Assembly (NCBI GenBank): GCA_017562135.1
Contig: QEYB01000466.1
Span: 1,116,001 to 1,180,000 of the forward strand
Reading direction: 5' to 3'
Origin: Dipylidium caninum
Taxonomy: Eukaryota > Platyhelminthes > Cestoda > Cyclophyllidea > Dipylidiidae
Length of the DNA: 64,000 nucleotides
Below, piece by piece: positions 37,068-47,210 of this stretch (position 1 is its first letter; every line of letters starts with the position of its first letter). The notes beneath the pieces were generated by a model that had not been told where the DNA came from, searched no databases, and saw nothing but the letters and a program-made list of their open reading frames with translations. The position numbers and the translations under genes were made by a program.

Positions 37068-38560
37068 TCACCACCTTCCCCTTATTTTCTAATCCGATTG
37101 CCTTCTTCCTCATCTACGTGCTTTGTATAAAATGGCCTTATTGACATTCACTTTGTTCTTCTACTATTACCAACTCCGGCCCACTCAACAATTACGCGCC
37201 TTAAATTTCTACCCTCTTCCCTGCCCCTCTCCTCCCCCCTCCCCCCCGGTTGTTTTGATTTATCTCTCCGTGTTGACAATCTTGAAGTGACGCTAGAATA
37301 TCACTGGCATCCTCGGCTTTCTTTATCACGCGTGTGGAAGTGGCGTCGAGGCCGATTAGCCAAATGAGGAGTTGACCGCATCGCCTGTAAAGTAGTTCGG
37401 TTCTTCCAGTTAACCCATTTGAGCATCGGTTTATCGTCGCCAGAAACGGGTGTTCTAAGCACTTTTCAAAATCGTGTCCTCGGTAATATCGCTTGAAAGG
37501 GAGGAATATGCCTCAGTGGAGAAGAGCTTGCGTTTATCTGGCAGGGTATGTTCAGAATGCGATGCTGTCGGCTCTGCTCCCCCTCCTCTCCTTTCGCCCC
37601 CCCCCCCCTCCCCGGCATAAATTGGGTCAAGTGGTTGGGGAGTCTGGCTAAGGGTGGGACAATTCATCGGCGCGGTGAATAATTGCTGAAGTCTAACGGA
37701 AATGGGGGAAATGGTTGAGAGGAGGTTACTGGGATGGCAGAAGAAGTGGAAGGTTTTCTCACGTCCTGCTCCTCCTCGTGCAGCCGTACACACCTAAGTT
37801 TCTTAGGTCTTTTTGCTTCTTAAACACAAGCATTTGTTTGCATTGCTGCGAAAGACTTTAGGTTTTGAGATTTTATTTAACACGACTAATAAGAACAACA
37901 AAACCATATTTTCAACATAAAATTGAATGATTTTGAAAGCTAACACGAAATGTTAATTATTTGCCGTCAAATGCCGAAAAGCACAGTTTGTTTGGACACG
38001 AAATAACCATGCACACCTTCAGTTGACCAACTTCCTTACTCAAGTGGATTCGGAAGAGGGGGTGCAAACACACAGTTCGCGATAGCATTTTTGCGTGTAT
38101 AGCCGAGGTCTCCTAAAGACGGAGGCCACCTCGACTCGAATATTCTTCGTGGGGCGAAATTCGCCTCGTGAATCGACTTTACGGCTTAATTTCTGTGTCA
38201 GACGGGAGTTAGTGGAGTCTATTTTGTGGGTCTTCTTTATCATCGCAACTTTACGCCGATGTGCTTCAGGTCATCGCGGCGGTCTCCGTGCCATTTGGCT
38301 AAAGTCGCAAAAGGCCTCTTTAGGGGCGTTAATGCCTACACATTGCAAACTATTCTGTAATGCGTTAGACGCTCATCCAAAGGCGTTGGCAGGTGATGGG
38401 GACAAGGGAGAAATTGGATGAGCCTCCTATTCACTTACACACACACACACACACACATTGACGAGGCAGCAAAGCAAAGGAGGCGGCTTCACCACTTACC
38501 GGTAACTAGTTTGGGTGCCACTCTCAAGGCGCCGCAGATTAACCACATCGACCCAGACAG
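37068..38560. other. Intergenic or missing exons upstream of an unassigned gene
   Basis: Cytosine-rich tracts at 37230-37260 and 37595-37612 and a (CA)n tract at 38436-38457. A minus-strand open frame at 37455-37793 ends in a protein-like stretch (STEAYSSLSSDITEDTIL) but has no known motif. An open block bounded by good splice sites at about 38270-38391 may be an upstream exon of the next gene. Confidence 0.35.
38436..38457. repeat. (CA)n microsatellite
   Basis: Eleven or so CA units without interruption. Confidence 0.9.
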
Positions 38561-39171
38561 ATCCACTTGTCTACGGACTCGTCAATTGCAGAGATTGTGG
38601 ACAAATTGTTGAACGTTTCCGAGGGCAGAACCGACGTAGAGCCTCGTTTGTTTTCCAACCATGTCTCTTCTGTCATTTCACTGTTTCACCGGTGATGAAG
38701 GAGTCAACTTCGGTGGCTCCTGATCAACGATATTCGGTTGAGTGGCCATCTTCCTGACGTCTTCTCATCCCCAGATCAGTGTTGTCCGCGAGGTCGCAAA
38801 GTGCTATCCACTTGGTATGCAACCACAGTAGTCGAAGCTACTTGAAGAGCTTTACTGTGTTGAAGCAAGTTACCAAGTCACCTCGCATCCAGTAGAGAAA
38901 AGCGTTTCTCCACTGTCTGCAGCCGAGACAAGACTGCGTCGAAGAAGAGAATTATCGAAGCTATCAACATACTGACATCGACTGGGGTAGTCGAGGCCAT
39001 GCTTGTCATGCCTTGTCATGACACTCATCGTAGTCGTTAGTGGAAGTACCAAGAGTTTCATTCGCACAATTTAAGGACACCGATAGGCTTAACAGTTCTT
39101 TCTACGTACTGACAAGACCTCAACTCCAACGCCTGTACAAGGAATACGAGAGAATTTTCAGTGAGAAATAA
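38561..39171 (+). CDS. 3' part of an unassigned spliced gene
   Basis: Four exons keep phase: 38561-38691, 38775-38814, 38870-38986 and 39034-39171. They encode about 141 residues and a stop. Landmarks are IAEIVDKLLNVSEGRTDVEP, RLFSNHVSSVISLFHR, KTASKKRIIEAINILTSTG (a basic, winged-helix-like segment) and FYVLTRPQLQRLYKEYERIF before the end. The last exon is the strongest: good acceptor (ATCGTAG), charged helical composition, and a stop codon overlapping an AATAAA signal at 39167-39172. The first listed acceptor is weak (no pyrimidine tract), and other frames in 38561-38691 are also open, one with a CxxC...CxxC pattern (CRDCG, PCLFC), so the 5' part is uncertain. No family is recognised. Confidence 0.5.
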
Positions 39172-40830
39172 AAATCCCTTGCCAGAAAAAAACCGAGAGG
39201 GGTTGGGAGACAGTCAAACGCCGAAATAAGGAAAGTGAAGACTCGGAGGACCAAGAACGTCGAAGTATAATTAGGCAAAAATAAGCACAGATTCGAAACG
39301 TGATACAAGTGGGACAAAAATTACAAGGCCTGGTGTTTTGCTCTTAATAATTAAATTCAAGTGGTCTTGGAGTGCAAATCGGTTTTTGTCACGAGATATT
39401 TGATTGTGGGTCAAAAAAATGTGGAGGAAACTCCCACCTGACGATAAAATCGTGACATAAGATGTTCAACAAGGCTGAACAATCAAGCAGAATATGACTG
39501 CTACTCATATCCCCATTTAAGTAGCATGTCCCTCTAATTATCGCAGACATTCGTCAAACATATTCGTTTGAACACGTCCTTCCCCCCTAAAACCACCTCA
39601 TCGATAACACTTAGCACGAAACATGCTTAAGTTTATTTATTATAGCCAATTCAACAGGTGATCGTCAGTAAGTACAAAAAACCTGACAACTGTATTGCGA
39701 TGCTTCAGAGTATTGAAATGACATTAAACGAGGTACCAGACCTCCAAGGTAGATTTAGGATGATGTGGACTCAAAAGGTTCGAACTACCAACGACCCTCA
39801 CGCCTACGGATTCTACGAGAGCACTGATATCATCTCGAAGGAGGAGGGAGGGCGTTCTGATCTCGCCTCCCTCATAGTCGACGCTGAGAATTATTAGCTT
39901 TGAAGATAATTCAATCGCTTGCTTTCGCTAGACATTAATTCAGTCCGCCAGCCTAGATAAACTTCCACCTGTACACCAATGCTACCCTGCGGAAGAGGAA
40001 TAGTCGAAGAGTTGCGACACCCCTCACAACAGTGTCTATTCCCGTCAGCCGAGAATTTGGTGACCTTTTCAACACGCCACTTCCTCCACTGGACAAATAG
40101 AGCCTGGATAAGGGATGACTTCTGGTCATCTCGTGTCTTTCCACCGGATAGAAACCTTCCGCAACTTGGCTAGAATTGTAATGAATCTGAAACGCATGTT
40201 ACCGTTTGATGTTGACAACTGGGGGCGTTAGTATCCCCTCCGGTACTCGGATTTGTCAAATGACTAATGGACGCAGCTGACTTAAGCTCTTATCGCGTCA
40301 CCGAGTAGCCTGAATGTTAAGAGCCTGAAAGTGGGGCCACCGGACTTGCACGCTATTTCACCGGGACGAAAGAAGGTAAAACGCGCAGTTGGGATATCTT
40401 TCAACGCTCTTCTGCCCCATTCTAGTGTATGCCTCGCAAGAGTCCTCACTGTGATGATCTTTCACGTGGCAGATAACTAAAACCCATCCTCGCGATGACT
40501 TCGGAAGAGGGGATCGAGGAAGTAACATCGATTATACCACAGATGAAGGTTCGGACGAGTTCATCGGCGTCATAAGCCTTGGCCAACAATCCAGCCTCAA
40601 AGTTGCCTCCAACTGAAAAAGACGCTCCACCTGACTGGCTTCTTCTAAACCCAACATAACTTACAAAAGTGTTATTGCGTGGCAAAACGAGAGTCCTTTA
40701 ATGAGGGTAGATGTTTTCTTACCGCATCCCAAGCTCAGAAAAAAATTCTTGCCTATTTCGCTACTTATCCATGAATTATTAACCTAATAAACCCAAGAAA
40801 ATTATCTAAAATAGCTTTTTTCAGTGCAAA
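39172..40830. other. Mostly unassigned; one possible exon at about 39660-39897
   Basis: An open plus-strand segment after CAATTCAACAG reads protein-like residues (NCIAMLQSIEMTLNEVPD, then DPHAYGFYESTDIISKEEGG) and stops at 39897, but a canonical-looking donor (CAGTAAGT) lies inside it and no partner exon was found. A minus-strand open frame at 40446-40685 shows no known motif. Confidence 0.3.
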
Positions 40831-42885
40831 TTACATGCTATTCATAGTCTCGTCTTCTTCCTCCTCGTCATCTTCATCCTCACTGTAGGAAGAAACGTCT
40901 TCGTTATCGCCTTTCCCACCGGAATCTAAAATAGTAAACGCTATAGTTAACCAATCCTACCTACTAGGATAAAAAGAGAAGACTATTCCTAACCGTCGGT
41001 TGGGGGAAGAGTGGCTAAGAGCGCCTCCATTTTTCTCGACTGCTTTCGTATCGCCACTTCTTTGTAGCCGAGTACAGATGTTTAAAAAAAATAGCATCAG
41101 AATTTGCAAGACAATGCAGTTGAAATTAAGCCAAATATGTTCTTAAACACCTCTTTAGCAGTTTCAGCATAAAATCTCAGTTGGCAGGAATTTGAGTCCT
41201 TCCAAAGTCTTTGGCCTACAATAGTGAGAATATAGAATACCTAGTACATATGACAGGGAAGACACAAATACCTCATGGCGTTCGTCGTTCTCTTCAAGCA
41301 TCGCCTCAAGTATTTCTTCAGCACGCTAAGGCCAAAAAACGGTCAACTTTGTTATGTGGATAAATATGCATTCAAAATAAAACTAACTATGAGGTTAGTC
41401 ACCTCGTACATATCCAAGTCCAACATCATTTGGGCCATATGAAGGTGTCCATCGTAGGGAATTCCCGAAATCTTGGGAACCATAAAGATTAAAGTAAAAG
41501 CAGTTGATTTACCTCCTCCAAATCCAATTCCTCCACATTTTCATCATCGTCATCAATGTCATCTCCATTTTGCCGAGAATTTAGAATCGAAACAACTCGT
41601 TTAACTTGGGGCCAATAAAGGGAAAGACACTTCTCCAAAGATTGCTTGGCCTCCTACGAGGGCAAGAAGTAAAATCGCACAAGATACCTTACTCAAAGAA
41701 AAATTACATAAATATCAATAACTTGAATAAATGTAAGAAAACCCACGCTATGCTGGGGATTTTATGGTAAGCAGGTTAGCGGAAGAGAACCATGCTTGCG
41801 GATTTGATTCGTCTGTTTCGATAGCCTTCTGGATTGCCTCATAGCACGACGACTCAGCATTAGGTTCGTCGCTTAAAAGAGATAAATCGAGAGACAAATC
41901 ATCCTACCACAAGTCTGTCGTATAGAGTTCCGAGATGGCACAGTACGCATTCGATAAAGCACGTCTCAATTCATCTTTCTTTAAACTGTCAAGATCAACG
42001 TTCTAAAGGAGAAAAACATTTTCTACTGATAAGAAAAAGTGATGCGCAAGTTAAGCAGAAAACATCCAACGCTCTTAAAAAGTCGCCTGCCATAAAGATG
42101 TTGTTAAGGATAGTCACCCCCTACCACAGGAATATGATGGTTAAACATTAAAAAATACCGATTCTGCTACATAAATAAAACTCTAAATAAAACAATAAGA
42201 ACTATGTTAAACACCAAACCATATTTAATCCTGAAGGATTTTTCACCACCATAATATGAAACAATGGCAAGCACTTAAAAATGGAAATAATTGGCGGTTA
42301 TAAAGTGATGGATTAATTAAGGCGTCCACAAAAACCGGACTGTCGAACCAGTTACAAAATCTTTTCAAAAACCCAAACAAAGTTCAAAACTTTGCTGACC
42401 TCGAGAGACCGGTTGATTACTTCCACTCCGCGTCGATAAAAGGCTAGAGCCTCTGTACTTTCCGAAATCTGCGCTAAGTACATGTACTTCTCATGTCCTA
42501 TATCCGGAGATAACTGAACAGCTTTTTGGAGGTTCTGAAACGCTTAGATATAACAGTACTTTACCTCTTTGGCTTTTTCCAATTTACCCTCATCAAGTAA
42601 AAGATAAGCGGAAGATTGGAGTGCTTCTACGGTGAGATTACGATTCTCATCCGAAGGCTGAAGTCGAGCAAGTTGAGAAAGTGCGGATTCGTAAAAGTGT
42701 AACGCCTGCTTAGGTTGAAGATGATTGACTTTTTCCACGGCCTATGAGAAAAAAATGGATAAAAAGAGAAACCGACGAACTTGGTCGATGAGGTCTTTAG
42801 GAGTTATTGAGTGGTTGCCAGAAGTGGAAGGCGAGTTGGCATCAGTAGAATTTTTGGATTCTTTGTTAGCCTTGGGTTCAGCCAT
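40831..42885 (-). CDS. ACL4: Assembly chaperone of ribosomal protein L4 (ACL4-type TPR protein)
   Basis: Acl4 is a TPR chaperone that captures nascent ribosomal protein L4 and escorts it to the nucleus. Exons identified: 42885-42781, 42741-42565, 42534-42400, 42002-41908 and 41871 downward, then further exons around 41655-41515, 41480-41404, 41325-41270, 41050-40990 and 40927-40831. Phase is confirmed for the first five. Family motifs are AVEKVNHLQPKQALHFYESA, LSPDIGHEKYMYLAQI, STEALAFYRRGVEVINRSLE, RALSNAYCAISELYTTDLC, DEPNAESSCYEAIQKAIE and an acidic C-terminus (DDEEEEDETMNSM). The start ATG gives MAEPKANKESKNS. Introns are short (39, 30, 36 nt) except one of about 400 nt. The join after NPQAWFSSANLLTIKS lacks a good donor and may hide an indel. 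ACL4 is the closest family I know; another TPR protein is possible. Confidence 0.85.
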
Positions 42886-43607
42886 ACTGAATCTGCAAGT
42901 TAAAATGTATAAAGTTCAAAAGGGCAAATAGGAGTTGGTCTCAAACGGACCCAAAAAGCGTTACAGGTTAAACTCCTGTGGAATTCCACAAAACCCACAC
43001 GGATTGTTCAAAAAGAAGGGTTTAATAGGTTGTCTGTCCCAATCCAGAAGACTCAAGAATGAACGGGAGGAATCCACTAGTGGTATAAATCACGTGAGGC
43101 TCACCTCGCGAAGGTCACAGAGGCCGTTCAAGTACGTTCTAATCGTAGGAAAAATTGCGTGTAATCATGTTCGTTTATTTATTTTATTTGCTTATCGGTT
43201 GCCTAAAAATAAAGAGTCTTCGGACAATCCAGATTACAATTTTTGGTGCGTTTGTTTAATCATTTTTGATTTTAAGCAGCACAAGGGATTTACTAATTCA
43301 CACAAATAACCTGGTGTAGTTGCTTTGTACGAAATTGAGCTACGTGTTTCGTTTAACTTTGTCGAAGACTTCGATATTGAATATATTCTTCGCGAGGATC
43401 GCTAAGCCAGATCGGAGTCACATCCTCGTAAGTAGCAAGTGTTTCCCAGTCCTTCCCCTTTTTGGCGTCTTTTCACGAGCCGGCATTTCGTTCCGGTCGA
43501 TGGGCGCGCAAATGCAATCAATTAAGCTTCCCAATGTTTTGCAAGAAATGTTATGGGCTTTTAATTTAATCTCATCTTTCTCTAACTGATTTGCTCAAGC
43601 GTAGATA
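42886..43607. other. Intergenic
   Basis: Contains the ACL4 promoter side. Open frames at 42935-43309 and 43320-43589 show no motif and no splice support. Confidence 0.4.
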
Positions 43608-44204
43608 ATGAGGGAAGTAGCGTTTCTGAGCACGAAGCCCGACAACAAAGATTACCCACAGACTTTCATATCAAAATCTGCCCGAGAGGGTGTTAAGGAA
43701 AGAGGAATACTGCATCCACAAAGGTAAGTGATGAAGAAACTTTTGGGTGGCCGAATGGGGGTTTTGGAGTCGACGTCAGCTGACTTCAAATGAAACCGTA
43801 CGATTCATTTTGCAGTTTCCTTGAAGAATAAATAACAAATGCCATTTATAGTAAAATATGCGTAGATTATTACGGGCAAGGAATAATCGTGCCAGCGACA
43901 AAGTGTCTTCATTGGGTAGGTGTTCGGTCACTGTGATCGCCATTGCAGAGTATCAAATGAATAACTTTCTGATATCTCGACTGATCAAAAAAAGCTGCTT
44001 AATTATCATCGTGAAGTGAGAATCAGTAGGCATGTATAGGACTTAACACAAGGAAGCGAAAATTACTACCACTCGATTGATTTAATTGACCGAAAATTCA
44101 ACTTTTTTTTTCTTTTTGGGACTAATCATGTCATATTTAGCTCTTATCGAAGAAGATTCACAAAGTACTTTCTGTCAAGCACGACGACGCGCATGGGTCC
44201 TTAG
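43608..44204 (+). CDS. Possible 59-residue two-exon protein
   Basis: Exon 43608-43723 starts with ATG and ends at a canonical donor (AAG|GTAAGTG). Exon 44141-44204 follows a strong pyrimidine-rich acceptor (TTTTTCTTTTT...TTTAG). The join keeps phase. The protein begins MREVAFLSTKPDNKDYPQTF and ends in a basic stretch with RRRFTKYFLSS. No family is recognised. Short length makes this only a candidate. Confidence 0.33.
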
Positions 44205-44310
44205 AATATCAGGAAGTATAGACAAAAGTTATCAATAATATGACATCTGCCTTCTCTAGTGTATCTATCAATTCACGACTGAGCAAGACGTGTTATCTTC
44301 TCTCATTCAT

Positions 44311-44480
44311 TCATACACGTGCCAAATTTACAAAAGTAGTCATCTGAGTCATCATCTGAATTGAAGGGAACTTAGGCTGTTGGGATGGAGAAGGCGCTTC
44401 GGCAGGCTGACGTGGACATGAAACCAAATCGTTATCCTTAAGCACATGCAAATAAGAGATGTGACGAGATATAATAAAAC
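44311..44480 (-). CDS. Possible terminal exon of an unassigned minus-strand gene
   Basis: After an acceptor (TATCCACAG) the minus strand is open for 56 codons: FIISRHISYLHVLKDNDLV, then a Pro/Gln-rich part (PAEAPSPSQQPKFPS), ending with VNLARV and TGA. Composition looks protein-like, but the preceding exon could not be joined cleanly and no family is recognised. Confidence 0.25.
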
Positions 44481-45241
44481 CTGTGGATACATAATGAAGC
44501 GCCTACCTTCCGTATAAAGGCGTGGACCGATATGCAGTGAAAGGGGATCAGAATTTCATATCATTTCGAAACATTTGCATCGTATGTTTCTTGGTAGAAA
44601 CAACAAATTTCAAAATTCATTATATGGAATGGGGCATGTAAGTAGATGCGGAACGGAACAGTGTACGAAGAAAATGTTAAGTCGGAGGGTTTAAAAATTG
44701 CTTTTCGCCAACTAAATATGCCGCTAGAGGTAATGCATTGGGAGCTGCATCACTTAACGGTTAATTTATACAGTTTTGACATTATATGAAACGCGAGATC
44801 TGGAGATCATAAGGCAAGCTAATTAAAAGGTATATCTCAAGTAAGCGCTATATGTAGGCGTCAATAAGTAAAAGACAATCATGCCAGTTTTACACTGTTC
44901 TTTATTAGACGTTACGTATCGGCTAGGCTAGAGCTATGCATATTTCTTCATATTAATGCCGTTCACTCCTTCTCCACTACGCTATTACATTTCTCTGCTT
45001 TCAAATAACAATTAAAACATTAAGCACTCACTAATTTTCATATCATTTTTCTTCACATGAGTTAGCGCAGGCAGTGACGCAGCGCCAAGGCAATGTGCCG
45101 TAATGCGAACGACTGATGTTTTTCTTTTTAAATGAATGTAAACAAATCTAACGGGGTTTTGGAGCAGGTTTTTAAGGCTGTGTCAGTTCTTATGCATCCC
45201 CTCCTATATGCGGATAAGATTTGAAACCCAGTCTATAGAAA
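44481..45241. other. No supported feature
   Basis: AT-rich. A few minus-strand open stretches might belong with 44311-44480 or 45242-45470 but none has a firm splice border. Confidence 0.35.
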
Positions 45242-45470
45242 TCACAAGATGAAAATACGTCCGTAAATGACAAGCAACTCGATCGGTGTGACTAGGATGC
45301 TCGCCGTTATTTCCGCAAGTAGAAGAATGCAGATATGATAAGAATATGGCTTCTTGTTTCTATTGGCAATGTTAGTGTGAATTTCAATGTAATGAGCAAA
45401 ATTAAGTGCTATCCCTACAAGCAACATAGCATTCACATTCAATATATCTAACCATTCTTTTAACCGGTTT
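45242..45470 (-). CDS. Possible exon of a multi-pass membrane protein
   Basis: The minus strand is open from about 45470 to a stop at 45242. It encodes two hydrophobic helices (MLLVGIALNFAHYIEI and ICILLLAEITASILVTPIEL) separated by a polar basic loop (NRNKKPYSYH). The pattern loosely resembles the ciliary TMEM17/80/216 proteins, where a loop with a glycine-asparagine motif separates similar helices, but no diagnostic residue is present. It lies upstream of, and divergent from, TOMM20. No start exon was placed. Confidence 0.25.
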
Positions 45471-45603
45471 TAAAGTCCCGCATATATTTTACTGATATAA
45501 CAATCTTATTCCAAAAACCAGCACTATTATCTGTTACCTGATTTTCATTGGCCACCCAGCTGGTCAGTTTTGGGTCCGCGTAGCAGAGGCACTCTTCTTA
45601 AAG

Positions 45604-46123
45604 ATGGTGACTGGGCTGCTGAAAATCACTGTTGCTAGCGCTTTAGTAGGATTTTTGGGGTATTGCATTTACTTTGACAGGAAGCGCCGAAGCGATCCGG
45701 AATTTCGCACTAAACTCGCCAAAAGTAACTACAGGTATCAACTGCATTTTGTGTAGAACGTCGAGCACAAGCTATTGCTGCTCAGAAGGCTGCGCTGCCT
45801 TCTCTGCCTCCCATGAATGATCCAAGAGCGATTCAAACTTTCTTCTTGGAGCAACTTCGCTGCGGCGAAATGGCACTCCAGATGGGTTCACTTGATGAGG
45901 CAGTGCAGCACTTTGCCTACGCGGCTGTTGTTTCCGGCCAAACTAGCCACGTTTTGCAGATCCTTCAGCAGACTCTTAGTCCTGCGTTATTTTCGAAGGT
46001 GCTTATTGCGGTTCCCGAGGTCCGAAAGGTACTTCTGCTACACCTAGAATTCTAGTCATTTAGTTGGTTTTCGAAGCGTCGAATCCATTCGGCAGCCTTC
46101 AAGCTGAGGAAGATTTGGAGTAA
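45604..46123 (+). CDS. TOMM20: Mitochondrial import receptor subunit TOM20
   Basis: TOM20 is the outer-membrane receptor that recognises presequences of mitochondrial precursors. Exons 45604-45724, 45757-46028 and 46064-46123 keep phase and give 150 residues (human 145). The N-terminal anchor and the signature after it are clear: ALVGFLGYCIYFDRKRRSDP. The TPR-like receptor domain reads AIQTFFLEQLRCGEMALQMG, then QILQQTLSPALFSKVLIAVP, and the acidic C-terminus is AEEDLE, as in other TOM20 proteins. The introns are 32 and 35 nt. The ATG directly follows an AG (CTTCTTAAAG|ATG), so a trans-splice acceptor at the start codon is possible. AATAAA at about 46147 would serve as its poly(A) signal. CLCC1 follows 109 bases after the stop. 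Confidence 0.96.
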
Positions 46124-46232
46124 CTTGCTGCATCTTTTTGTGGACAAATAAAAATGTTTTATAAGGCCATTTATCTTCTTCTGTAACGAGCTTTCTTCGG
46201 GCCCTACTTTTTCTTTTCTCTCTTTTAAATAG
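46124..46232 (+). promoter_or_regulatory. Intercistronic region with poly(A) signal and putative trans-splice acceptor
   Basis: After the TOM20 stop come AATAAA (about 46147-46152) and a long pyrimidine tract (TTTTTTCTTTTCTCTCTTTT) ending AAATAG at 46232. There is no room or phase-compatible upstream exon for ordinary cis-splicing, which suggests the AG receives a spliced leader. Confidence 0.6.
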
Positions 46233-47210
46233 GCTCTAATTCGGCGTATTTTTCTCCTGGTTTGTCTTTACACTTTGTGCAGATCGGAAACACTTAATCC
46301 ATTTAAGATGTTTCCTGATCATGCTGAGGGCGTTATACCTCTTCAATCGTCCAGGGACGTAGGGCTTGATCGTCGTGCTCATACTCTCCTGGTGCGATCA
46401 TTATGGCAACAACTGCAAGCTGTTTTTCCTGAGGATTTCGATTCACTTTCCTACGTGGATGCGCATTTTCAGTGCAAGTTAAGCAGGGAAGACATTTTGC
46501 TTGTTAGACGTTTTGTTGAAAACAACCCAAAATATCCTATCCCTTCAGCCGATACCATTAATGAAATCTTTTCTCGATTTATGCAACCTTCTCCAAAAAC
46601 AGTTGAACCTTCTACGAAAACAGTTGAACCTTCTACCTTGAAAACTAACTACGGTCTTTTCTTTCTTTGTCTTCTCTGTTTCCTCTTCATTTACTTAATT
46701 TATCGTAGATTTGGTATCATTTGTATCCTTGCAACGATGATTCTTTGTTGTGCCACCTACGAAGTCTATATAAAGGCCATTGCCAAGCGTCAAGCCCTTA
46801 TTAGTCGTTTACCATCGATTCCCGAACACTGCCTCCCCTATTCTCAGCAATCTTTTTATACAAAAATCCTGGTTTTGATTTCCGTTCTTGGTCCCACAGA
46901 TGACTGTACTGAGTATTTTGAGGTGTTAATGACATCGCCCTACGCAGAATTGCGACCAGATCGCATTATCTACGTCGTTTTGAAGGAGTTCTTTGAGAAC
47001 ATTGGAGGAATAATTGGTGGAATTACTGGCCGTATATATCAGAACATGAATCGATATATTCCCTGGTTCATTGCTCTTCCCCTTACGATTATAGCAGTGT
47101 ATTGGATCGTTTGTACTTTGCTTCGTTCAAACAGAGCCCGTAGACGCACTACTAACCAAAACAGAGCTAGGTTGCCTATGAGAAGAGAAAATGCTATTAT
47201 GAACTTCTAA
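46233..47210 (+). CDS. CLCC1: Chloride channel CLIC-like protein 1; start codon apparently supplied by a spliced leader
   Basis: CLCC1 is an ER-membrane protein implicated in anion flux. The frame is open from an AG at 46231-46232 to TAA at 47208-47210. Family features are a luminal segment (FPEDFDSLSYVDAHFQCKLS, then REDILLVRRFV), two adjacent membrane helices near 46640-46770, and the conserved loop DDCTEYFEVLMTSPYAELRP followed by VLKEFFENIGG, then a third helix and an Arg-rich tail. The first genomic ATG (46308) would leave no signal peptide. Adding AUG in front of 46233 gives MALIRRIFLLVCLYTLC, a convincing signal sequence, in frame. Total would be 326 residues without cis-introns. A tandem KTVEPST repeat is at about 46595-46640. 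AATAAA overlaps the stop codon. Confidence 0.86.
   Translation, partial: ALIRRIFLLVCLYTLCRSETLNPFKMFPDHAEGVIPLQSSRDVGLDRRAHTLLVRSLWQQLQAVFPEDFDSLSYVDAHFQCKLSREDILLVRRFVENNPKYPIPSADTINEIFSRFMQPSPKTVEPSTKTVEPSTLKTNYGLFFLCLLCFLFIYLIYRRFGIICILATMILCCATYEVYIKAIAKRQALISRLPSIPEHCLPYSQQSFYTKILVLISVLGPTDDCTEYFEVLMTSPYAELRPDRIIYVVLKEFFENIGGIIGGITGRIYQNMNRYIPWFIALPLTIIAVYWIVCTLLRSNRARRRTTNQNRARLPMRRENAIMNF

Noticed and set aside
45735..45756. A 22-nt intron in TOMM20 using the donor after CTACAG
   Set aside because: It gives the wrong phase. The donor ten bases earlier (45725) gives a 32-nt intron and the correct TOM20 sequence.
46308..47210. CLCC1 starting at the first genomic ATG
   Set aside because: It would remove the signal peptide although the upstream frame is open and encodes one; the acceptor at 46232 explains the real 5' end better.
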